From the NCBI GenBank assembly GCA_937996705.1, contig CALKUQ010000047.1, positions 1 through 36,195 on the forward strand: a DNA stretch of 36,195 nucleotides. Direction: 5' to 3'. Position numbers and translations under genes: made by a program. The DNA comes from an uncultured Chlamydiae bacterium. Its GTDB lineage: Bacteria > Chlamydiota > Chlamydiia > Chlamydiales > 2-12-FULL-49-11. Positions 15,568 to 21,307 of this stretch are shown here, one piece after another. The notes beneath the pieces were generated by a model. It ran no database searches and was not told the DNA's origin. It saw only the letters and a program-made list of their open reading frames with translations. How positions within the stretch are numbered: the first letter of the stretch is position 1; each line of letters opens with the position of its first letter.

Positions 15568-17217
15568 ATGAAGATCATGGTAGCACAGTTAAATCCAGTC
15601 ATTGGAGATATTGCGGGAAACACAAAAAAAGTGGTAGATGCGCTTGAAGTAGCTAAATCTCAGGGAGTTGATATTGTTGGATTTCCCGAGATGACTCTCT
15701 GTGGCTACGCGCCCCAGGACATGGTTTTGCATAAAAATTTTATTGAAGATATGGAAAGCGCTCTTGATCTGATTGTTAAGGCGTCAGTAGGTATTTGTGC
15801 AGTGGTGGGGTTAGTGAGGAAAAACCCAGCCAAAGAGGAGAAAGATTTATTGAACAGCGCGGCGGTGATCTCTGACGGCCAGCTTTTGGGGTTTCACGAT
15901 AAATGGCTTTTACCAACCTACGACGTTTTTGATGAAAGGAGGTATTTCTCTCGGGGAAAGCATGTTCAAGTTTTTCTTGTTAAAGGGGTTAAAATTGCCG
16001 TCCTAATTTGTGAGGACATGTGGCAAAATGCGGGAGAGGAGATTTCTGGGACCTCTTACCCTTGGGACCCTGTTAAAGAGCTTGTTGTTTATAAGCCCGA
16101 TATTTTGTTTAATTTGACCGCCTCCCCCTTCCAGTCTAGGAAAGCTGATATTCGGGTCCAAGTGTGCAGGGCTGCTGCAAAGACACTTCATTGTCCTGTT
16201 GTTTACAGTTGCCAAGTTGGGGCCAACGGCCCTGTTGTTTTTGACGGCTACAGCCTATTTGTCGATAAGGAGGGGAGTCTCAAACAAGTTGCAAAGGGGT
16301 TCCAAGAGGATTATATGATTGTCGATTTGAATTCGAGGGGGAACGTACTCTCCTTTGAGCACGATCCGATGTATGATATGTTCTCGGCGCTCAAGCTGGG
16401 GGTCTCTGACTATTTTAAAAAATCGGGGCAGACTAGAGCTTTGATTGGTCTTTCCGGGGGGATAGACTCGGCTCTTGTGGCAGCGATTGCTAAGGAGGCT
16501 CTTGGAAACGAGAATGTCCATGGAATCTATATGCCTACTAGATTCTCCTCCCCTGAAAGCTATGAAGATGCAAAACAATTGGCAAAAAATTTAGGGATCG
16601 AGTTTAAACAAATTGACATAGATCCCTTGTATCAAAATTTTTTAGACGGCCTCGCCCCCTATTTTAAAGAGGAAGAAGAGGATGTTACCGAAGAAAATAT
16701 TCAGGCAAGAATCCGGGGAATGATTTTGATGGCCTTTTCGAACAAATTCCGCGCCCTTGTTCTATGCACCGGGAATAAGAGTGAGCTTGCTTTAGGCTAT
16801 TGCACCCTCTACGGCGATATGTGTGGCGCCCTTTGTGTGATAGGGGATGTATTGAAGACAGAGTGTTATCAATTAGCACGTTGGATCAATCGGGAGCGGG
16901 AGATCATCCCCCAGCGCATCTTGGAAAAGGCCCCCTCTGCCGAGCTCCGTCACCACCAAAAAGATTCAGACACCCTCCCCCCCTACGAGCTGATCGATAA
17001 AGTGATTCGGGGATATGTTGAGGAGTATTTGACCATTCAAGAGATTGCAAAAGTCTACCAAATCAGAGAGGAGGATGTCACTTTTGTGGTCCAGCGTATT
17101 TATAAGGCGGAGCATAAACGGAGGCAAGCGGCCCCCAGCCTCCGTATCTCTAAAAAATCTTTTGCAGTAGGGCGTAGCCGCCCCCTCCACTTCTCCGGCT
17201 CAGAAAAAGTCTATTAA
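15568..17217 (+). CDS. nadE: Glutamine-dependent NAD(+) synthetase
   Basis: A 549-aa two-domain enzyme that makes NAD from nicotinate adenine dinucleotide, ATP and glutamine. The N-terminal nitrilase-type glutaminase has the full triad: E41 (FPEMTLCGY), K112 (DKWLLPTYDVFDE) and C148 (LICEDMW). The C-terminal synthetase has the PP-loop SGGIDS (296-301) and the GNKSELALGYCTLYGD motif. Length matches the bacterial two-domain form. MKIMVAQLNPVIGD is the family N-terminus, so ATG at 15568 is chosen; ATG at 15577 has better spacing to AAAGG, and the frame extends upstream to 15529 without homology. Chlamydia species are generally thought not to make NAD this way, so this points to an environmental lineage. 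It converges on the 71-aa gene; a 10-bp interrupted stem (17216-17258) follows the stop but lacks a T tract. Confidence 0.94.
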   Translation: MKIMVAQLNPVIGDIAGNTKKVVDALEVAKSQGVDIVGFPEMTLCGYAPQDMVLHKNFIEDMESALDLIVKASVGICAVVGLVRKNPAKEEKDLLNSAAVISDGQLLGFHDKWLLPTYDVFDERRYFSRGKHVQVFLVKGVKIAVLICEDMWQNAGEEISGTSYPWDPVKELVVYKPDILFNLTASPFQSRKADIRVQVCRAAAKTLHCPVVYSCQVGANGPVVFDGYSLFVDKEGSLKQVAKGFQEDYMIVDLNSRGNVLSFEHDPMYDMFSALKLGVSDYFKKSGQTRALIGLSGGIDSALVAAIAKEALGNENVHGIYMPTRFSSPESYEDAKQLAKNLGIEFKQIDIDPLYQNFLDGLAPYFKEEEEDVTEENIQARIRGMILMAFSNKFRALVLCTGNKSELALGYCTLYGDMCGALCVIGDVLKTECYQLARWINREREIIPQRILEKAPSAELRHHQKDSDTLPPYELIDKVIRGYVEEYLTIQEIAKVYQIREEDVTFVVQRIYKAEHKRRQAAPSLRISKKSFAVGRSRPLHFSGSEKVY

Positions 17218-17319
17218 TCTGAGTTTTAAAAGATGGTTATCCAACTCATTTTCAGATTGATAGATGTGGAGGCGCTGGGTATTGGTGAGAAATTTCGGTT
17301 AGTAGGAGAGCTTTTTACA

Positions 17320-17535
17320 TTAGCGAGGGAACGTCCGTAGCTCGTCTGTAAAGGTAGGTCTTAAGTTGCCGGTCGCTGCAGGGAGCAAATGAAATTGGTC
17401 ATGAACTAAATCTGAAAGTTGTTTCGCTAAATCAAACAAACTTTTTTGGAGCGCCTTGGCTGGATCCCCTTCGAATTCGGTAGGTCCCCCATGTTCGAGT
17501 ACTGAATACATGTCTGATGCTACAGGGTTGGCCAT
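17320..17535 (-). CDS. Small hypothetical protein, 71 aa
   Basis: Begins MANPVASDMYSVLEHGG and contains one amphipathic helix (ALQKSLFDLAKQLSDLVHDQF, about residues 28-48). No signal peptide or membrane segment. It would be easy to dismiss as a chance frame, but ATG at 17535 has AAGGAG at ideal spacing and a near-perfect promoter lies at 17601-17629, giving a leader of about 60 nt. It is therefore likely to be expressed. No family is recognised; a small effector, chaperone-like or regulatory protein are all possible. Confidence 0.7.
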   Translation of the reverse strand: MANPVASDMYSVLEHGGPTEFEGDPAKALQKSLFDLAKQLSDLVHDQFHLLPAATGNLRPTFTDELRTFPR

Positions 17536-17600
17536 GAAAACTCCTTATGTTAATATTATTAATTAATACGAATGAGGTCTAAGAGAAATATTATAAAATA

Positions 17601-17629
17601 ATTATATCATAATTTGTTTTTGAAATCAA
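17601..17629 (-). promoter_or_regulatory. Promoter of the 71-aa gene, TTGATT-N17-TATAAT
   Basis: Minus strand: -35 TTGATT (17624-17629), exact 17-nt spacer, -10 TATAAT (17601-17606) with extended TGA in front. The -10 and flanks are identical over 20 nt to the promoter of the giant coiled-coil gene. Confidence 0.76.
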
Positions 17630-17641
17630 TAATTACGACAT

Positions 17642-17686
17642 AACCCAGCCGGTCTCTCGATTTATTATTCTAATAATAAATGGGTT
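17642..17686. repeat. Imperfect palindrome with perfect 10-bp core
   Basis: ATTTATTATT (17660-17669) and AATAATAAAT (17672-17681) are perfect inverted arms around a 2-nt centre. Outer arms AACCCA (17642-17647) and TGGGTT (17681-17686) extend it, with 12 unpaired nt on the left side. It lies just upstream of the 71-aa promoter's -35 and at the border of the gene-free stretch 17536-17959. It could be an operator or a transcript-end hairpin. Confidence 0.5.
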
Positions 17687-17786
17687 GCGCGATATTTGGC
17701 AGATTTAAAACAAGAGGGATCAGCAAGGATAGAGTGATGGAAGGATAAAACAATTAAAAAAGGAGGGGTTTATCACCAGGGTTTGT

Positions 17787-17940
17787 TGCAGGGGCTAAAT
17801 TGGAACTAGTGTAAAAGATTCGGTAACAGAGAATCGAAGGGAGGCAGGCTCCCTTTTAAAAGGTCTGCCATGTCCGTAGGCCGGGTTTAAATTAGTTCAA
17901 ACCTCGGGAATTCCCTACGGAAAGGCGAGCGGAACCTGCA
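17787..17940. ncRNA. Candidate multibranched structured RNA
   Basis: This part of the 424-bp gene-free stretch folds by eye into a closing stem TGCAGG/CCTGCA (17787-17792 with 17935-17940) enclosing three adjacent hairpins. H1 is GATTC/GAATC (17817-17821, 17831-17835). H2 is GGCAG/CTGCC (17843-17847, 17865-17869) with an inner CCTT/AAGG. H3 is the strongest: TCCGTAGG/CCTACGGA (17873-17880, 17914-17921), enclosing CCG-GGTTT paired with AAACC-U-CGG. It is visibly more GC-rich than the AT-rich flanks and has stops in the frames examined. Known RNAs were considered (RNase P, SRP, tmRNA) and their signature sequences are missing. Strand is undetermined; on the minus strand it would be the 3' UTR of the Pro-rich gene. 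It could also be the remnant of a mobile element. Confidence 0.4.
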
Positions 17941-17959
17941 CAGATAGGGGGAAGGGGGG

Positions 17960-18388
17960 TTAAATCGTTTTAGGAGCTCCTAGGTGCCCTTCTTCTGGCA
18001 GAACTGTTGGAGGAGTTTGTCTTGGAGTTTCCGGGAGAGCCTCTGGAAGAGCTTGCTCTGGAGCTTGAGGCGGAGCTTCTCCTGGTTCCATCTGGAGAGG
18101 TGGTGGAGTTAGGGTGAATTGGCAAGTTGGAACTGGGCAGCCTTTGCTGAGGCAGCAAAATATTGTCGCTACGCCGCAGAAAATTGGGCTAATTATTTCA
18201 TACATAAAGGGGATTTTCAGCCCGCCTCCTAAGCCTCCCATGACTCCGCTTCCCAGCGTCCATGCTGTGCATAATTCTGAGTTAGAGGTGTCAGATGCCC
18301 GCAAGGTGGGTCTGTCTTTGCAACCGCCATAAATTGGTGTGAGCTTGCATGTTAGATTGTAGCTAGCTCCTGTGATAGAGAGTGTCAT
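17960..18388 (-). CDS. Hypothetical protein with hydrophobic Cys-rich segment and Pro-rich tail
   Basis: A 142-aa protein in three parts. Residues 1-45 are polar with several Cys. A Gly-rich then hydrophobic stretch follows at about 46-83 (MGGLGGGLKIPF, then IISPIFCGVATIFCCL), probably membrane-inserting. The tail from about 90 is Pro/Glu/Ala-rich with near-repeats (ALPEALPETP). The stretch of small and hydrophobic residues could act as a single or bilobed membrane anchor, so an Inc-like or otherwise secreted membrane protein is possible, but weaker than for the genes at 226 and 19880. ATG at 18388 has AAGGA at good spacing and a promoter at 18421-18449. The tail DNA on the plus strand shows imperfect repeats of GGAGCTT-like units, which could make its length variable between strains. 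Confidence 0.66.
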   Translation of the reverse strand: MTLSITGASYNLTCKLTPIYGGCKDRPTLRASDTSNSELCTAWTLGSGVMGGLGGGLKIPFMYEIISPIFCGVATIFCCLSKGCPVPTCQFTLTPPPLQMEPGEAPPQAPEQALPEALPETPRQTPPTVLPEEGHLGAPKTI

Positions 18389-18420
18389 GATTTTCCTTTT
18401 GATAAAGATTACTGTTAAAA

Positions 18421-18449
18421 ATTATAGTTTTATTAGATTAGTGTGTCGG
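18421..18449 (-). promoter_or_regulatory. Promoter CCGACA-N17-TATAAT inside the epmA 3' end
   Basis: Minus strand: -10 TATAAT (18421-18426), 17-nt spacer, -35 CCGACA (18444-18449, four of six consensus bases). It overlaps the last codons of epmA (stop at 18433) and would drive the Pro-rich gene independently of efp-epmA. Confidence 0.55.
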
Positions 18450-19314
18450 GAAAGGGGAGAACTTCCGCAAGGGTTTTCTTTTTTAGAGCGAGCATAACAA
18501 GGCGATCAAAACCCATAGCAATTCCGTAGGTGGATGGGGGGAGCCCCTTTTCAAGGGCTGAGAGGAGGAATGTGTCTAAGGGGAGGGGGGGTTTATTTGC
18601 TAGACTTCGCTTTCTGTTTGCCTCTTCAAAGCGCCCTTTTTGAATCAGGGGGTCTGTGAGTTCGCAAAACCCATTTCCGAGTTCGATCCCTTGGTAGAAA
18701 TACTCGTAGCGCTGGGCTACTTCTTTGCCGCCAACAATCGTTGTGGTGGCAAGGGCGGCATCCTCTGCAGGGAAATTTGTGATGAGGGTGAGTTTGTCCT
18801 TCCCTAGATTGGGTTCTACGGAATCTGCCCAGATGTAGTGTCTTTTTTCCTCCTCGCTCCAGCTAGAAGTGTTTATGTTTGAAGGTTTTGCATATAGATA
18901 GTAGGCTTGATCGTATGTCAGTATTTCCAAGGGAAGGGGGCCGAGAAAGAGGGAGATAAATTCTGCAACTTCTTCTAGAAAGAGGCTCTCTTCGGTCTCC
19001 GTCTTGTACCATTCGCACATTGTGAATTCAGGGTTATGGCGGGAGCCCGACTCCTCCTTTCGAAAGGTGTGCCCTAGAAAGAAAATGTCTCCAGAACCAT
19101 CGGCTAACAGCCGTTTCATCGCATATTCAGGGGATGTGTGGAGAAATCTACCGTCTGTTGTCTGAAAGGGATCAATGTAGGCGTCGATAGGAGCAAATCT
19201 GCTCATAGCTGGAGGATCAACTTCGGTAGATCCTCTAGCATCAAAAAATGAACGAACTTTTTTAAAAAAGTGTGCTCTAAACCCGACTAACGTATTCTGT
19301 TGTTCTTGTGTCAA
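18433..19314 (-). CDS. epmA: EF-P lysine ligase EpmA (PoxA/GenX, LysRS-like)
   Basis: A 293-aa class II lysyl-tRNA synthetase paralogue without the anticodon-binding domain. It activates (beta-)lysine and transfers it to a lysine of elongation factor P. Motif 2 elements are TSPEY (60-64) and FRKEESGSRHNPEFTMCEWY (84-103). ELGNGFCEL and GFDRLVMLAL near the end are motif 3 elements, and the C-terminus TLAEVLPFP matches E. coli EpmA. The missing N-terminal OB domain separates it from LysS. Its first 38 nt overlap the end of efp in another frame, so the enzyme and its substrate are translationally linked. The aminomutase EpmB, which supplies beta-lysine in E. coli, is not in this window. Confidence 0.93.
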   Translation of the reverse strand: MTQEQQNTLVGFRAHFFKKVRSFFDARGSTEVDPPAMSRFAPIDAYIDPFQTTDGRFLHTSPEYAMKRLLADGSGDIFFLGHTFRKEESGSRHNPEFTMCEWYKTETEESLFLEEVAEFISLFLGPLPLEILTYDQAYYLYAKPSNINTSSWSEEEKRHYIWADSVEPNLGKDKLTLITNFPAEDAALATTTIVGGKEVAQRYEYFYQGIELGNGFCELTDPLIQKGRFEEANRKRSLANKPPLPLDTFLLSALEKGLPPSTYGIAMGFDRLVMLALKKKTLAEVLPFPDTLI

Positions 19315-19840
19315 CTTTGATTTTGTCTCCTTCGCAGACGAAAATAGGGACGGGGATCTCGGCTCCGGTTTCGGTTTTTGCTGGTTTTAAAACTCTGCCA
19401 GAAGTGTCGCCTCTTGCTCCGGGAGCGGTCTCTGTAATCACCATTTCCATAAATGTTGGAGGTAAAAAGTCTACCGCTTCGCCTCGATAAAAGACAATAC
19501 TATAGAGGAGCTCTTCCATTAGCCAAACTACTTGGTCTCCAATAAGGCTCATCGGAATCATGATTTGATCGAAGGTGTCTTCATTCATAAAAGTAGCGCC
19601 ATCGGCATCTTTGAATAGAAGTCTCATTTTCATCTCTTCGACATCGGCAAGGGAGAGTTTTTCGTTGGATTTGAAAGTTTTCTCAATAAGAGCGCCTGTT
19701 TTCAAATTTTTTAAACGGATCCTTGCAAATGCTTGGCCTTTGCCTGGTTTCACAAGGTCTACAGTAACAACGTTATAAGGGTTGTTTTCCAATTCGACCT
19801 TCATTCCCTTACGGACTTGGCCTGATTCGATTTCTGTCAT
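19277..19840 (-). CDS. efp: Translation elongation factor P
   Basis: A 187-aa EF-P, which relieves ribosomes stalled on polyproline. The three beta-barrel domains are of standard length. K34 within KPGKGQAF (31-38) is at the exact position lysylated by EpmA in E. coli. The C-terminal domain keeps the G-D-T-S-G-R signature and the D-K-I-K-V-D-T-x-T-x-x-Y-V-x-R end. ATG at 19840 with GGTGG 5 nt upstream is the start; an in-frame GTG at 19849 is less likely. Polyproline-rich proteins in this window (the giant protein's PPPP hinge, the Pro-rich tail at 17960) are the kind of products whose synthesis depends on EF-P. Confidence 0.96.
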   Translation of the reverse strand: MTEIESGQVRKGMKVELENNPYNVVTVDLVKPGKGQAFARIRLKNLKTGALIEKTFKSNEKLSLADVEEMKMRLLFKDADGATFMNEDTFDQIMIPMSLIGDQVVWLMEELLYSIVFYRGEAVDFLPPTFMEMVITETAPGARGDTSGRVLKPAKTETGAEIPVPIFVCEGDKIKVDTRTTEYVSRV

Positions 19841-19866
19841 AGAATCCACCTATTTGTTTTGGAGAC

Positions 19867-19896
19867 ATTATCGAGCATTCTACACATTTTCTACAA
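19867..19896 (-). promoter_or_regulatory. Candidate efp promoter TTGTAG-N18-GATAAT
   Basis: Minus strand: -10 GATAAT (19867-19872), 18-nt spacer, -35 TTGTAG (19891-19896). It overlaps the last codons of the preceding gene (stop at 19880). The -10 is good and the -35 weak. Confidence 0.42.
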
Positions 19897-20515
19897 GAAA
19901 AAACCCAGCTTCTTGTAACTCCTGGAGGAGGGCTTGAAAGTTATCTGGTATGGGCATAGGGGCTAAGCGGAGTAAAATGGTAGTGATTCTTTTAAGTTTT
20001 GTTACTTCCTCACCTAGGTCTTCACGTACTTTATGAAGATGTCTAGTTTCTGACTCAATGGTAGCGTGGATCGAAGATTGAGAGCGAATCAGGTCTCTAA
20101 GTTGCTCTTGAGCCTCATTGATCTCGGCATAAACGGCTCGAAGATTGCGAAACGCTTCCCCCAGCCTATCTGCAGCGGTTTCATAGAGCTCTTGGTTGGC
20201 TATTATTTGTTGGGCAAGACGGTCATTTTCACGGGAAAAATTCGTTACTTGAGATTCAAGATCGGTGATTTGGGTTTTAAGCGCCTCCATATTTGCATAG
20301 AGCATCACATAGTGTCCTCCAAATGCGATAACACCTCCTGCAGATAAAATAAGAGCGGTGGAAAAAAATGCCCCCTGAAAAATCGAAATTGTAGCAGCTG
20401 CAACTGTTGTGATAAGTCCTGTTAGCATTACCTTGTCTCGCCAATGCCGATCGAAGCGGCACTGAGTCAAGGAGGGCGCGATCCATCGAAGATGGCTACA
20501 GCAGAGCGCTTGCAT
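19880..20515 (-). CDS. IncA-like inclusion-membrane protein candidate
   Basis: A 211-aa protein with a short Cys-containing N-terminus. Two adjacent hydrophobic helices at about 29-48 and 50-73 (VMLTGLITTVAAATISIF and ALILSAGGVIAFGGHYVMLY) are separated by only a few residues. A long coiled coil from about 75 to 185 follows (MEALKTQITDLESQVTNF and on). A bilobed membrane anchor followed by a cytosolic coiled coil is the architecture of chlamydial IncA, whose SNARE-like coil drives homotypic inclusion fusion. This is an architectural match only; sequence identity cannot be judged. ATG at 20515 has AGAGGAG 8 nt upstream. It lies upstream of efp on the same strand; the gap is 39 nt. Confidence 0.75.
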   Translation of the reverse strand: MQALCCSHLRWIAPSLTQCRFDRHWRDKVMLTGLITTVAAATISIFQGAFFSTALILSAGGVIAFGGHYVMLYANMEALKTQITDLESQVTNFSRENDRLAQQIIANQELYETAADRLGEAFRNLRAVYAEINEAQEQLRDLIRSQSSIHATIESETRHLHKVREDLGEEVTKLKRITTILLRLAPMPIPDNFQALLQELQEAGFFLVENV

Positions 20516-20574
20516 AGGGGAAACTCCTCTTTTCTAAAACTATTTGTTAAGAAACAATATAGATTAAAAGGCGA

Positions 20575-21216
20575 TTATTTCTTATTCTTTTTTTCAGCTT
20601 TAAAGGCAGTTTCTGCATAAATTGCTTGAGAAAGAAGCATTTGAGCATGGGAAAGAGTGGGTTCTTCATTGTAAATTAGGTAAAGTGAAAAAAGCTCTTC
20701 CATCACTTGCTTCTCTTTTTCCTCAAACGGTTCTAGGGAAATTAAATCGAGTTCACTGATCATTTCCCCAATCACCTGTTTCTCATCAAAAAGGGAGGTA
20801 GCTCGTCCTTGAAGATTTAAAATCGTCCTCTGGAGATAGATTTGGAGATTTTGGAGTAACTCTACAATTTGAGATCTTCGAATATTTGGAGTCTCATCTT
20901 CGCTAAAATGAAAGGGATCTATCTCTTGTAACAGAGGTTTGATCGCTTGAATAATTTTATTCCCCTTTTTTTCAAAGTCATCTGGCAAAAGGAGGAGCTC
21001 CTCGACATCGGAGTGAAGTTTTTTTAAGTGCCCGTTCATTTTTTCTCCGAACGGGGGGGCCATCATTACTTTTAATTCTGGAGTTAATTTCATAAGCAAA
21101 TCGAGCTTAGAGCTTAAGTCTTTAGATCTACCTCGCTCGCAAATGCTTAAAATAGAGCTGATGACCACTTTAATCGAGTGTATGATTTTATATCTGTGAT
21201 TTATTATATATTTCAT
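20575..21216 (-). CDS. Hypothetical helical protein
   Basis: A 213-aa mostly alpha-helical, charged protein (MKYIINHRYKIIHSIKVVIS at the start). A weak hydrophobic patch at about 10-25 is probably not a signal peptide. The rest alternates Leu-rich amphipathic helices (SSKLDLLMKLTPELKVMM, VEELLLLPDDFEKK, IVELLQNLQIYLQ) and ends in AEKKNKK. No ribosome-binding site precedes ATG at 21216, and the upstream 90 nt are extremely AT-rich. It is same-strand with the IncA-like gene 59 nt downstream. No family is recognised. Confidence 0.68.
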   Translation of the reverse strand: MKYIINHRYKIIHSIKVVISSILSICERGRSKDLSSKLDLLMKLTPELKVMMAPPFGEKMNGHLKKLHSDVEELLLLPDDFEKKGNKIIQAIKPLLQEIDPFHFSEDETPNIRRSQIVELLQNLQIYLQRTILNLQGRATSLFDEKQVIGEMISELDLISLEPFEEKEKQVMEELFSLYLIYNEEPTLSHAQMLLSQAIYAETAFKAEKKNKK

Positions 21217-21307
21217 ATTTATTTTATTATTATTTTCGATTTCATAATAATATTCTGCGCAGATTAATATTGAAAGTTTTTTAAATTGTGGAGAGCTTGA
21301 AGATAGG

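Noticed and set aside
17787..17940. RNase P RNA, SRP RNA or tmRNA in the gene-free stretch
   Set aside because: The GAGGAAAGUCC/ACAGAA signatures of RNase P, the GGAAG-AGCA loop of SRP RNA and the tRNA-like 3' end of tmRNA are not present. It is kept as an unclassified RNA candidate.
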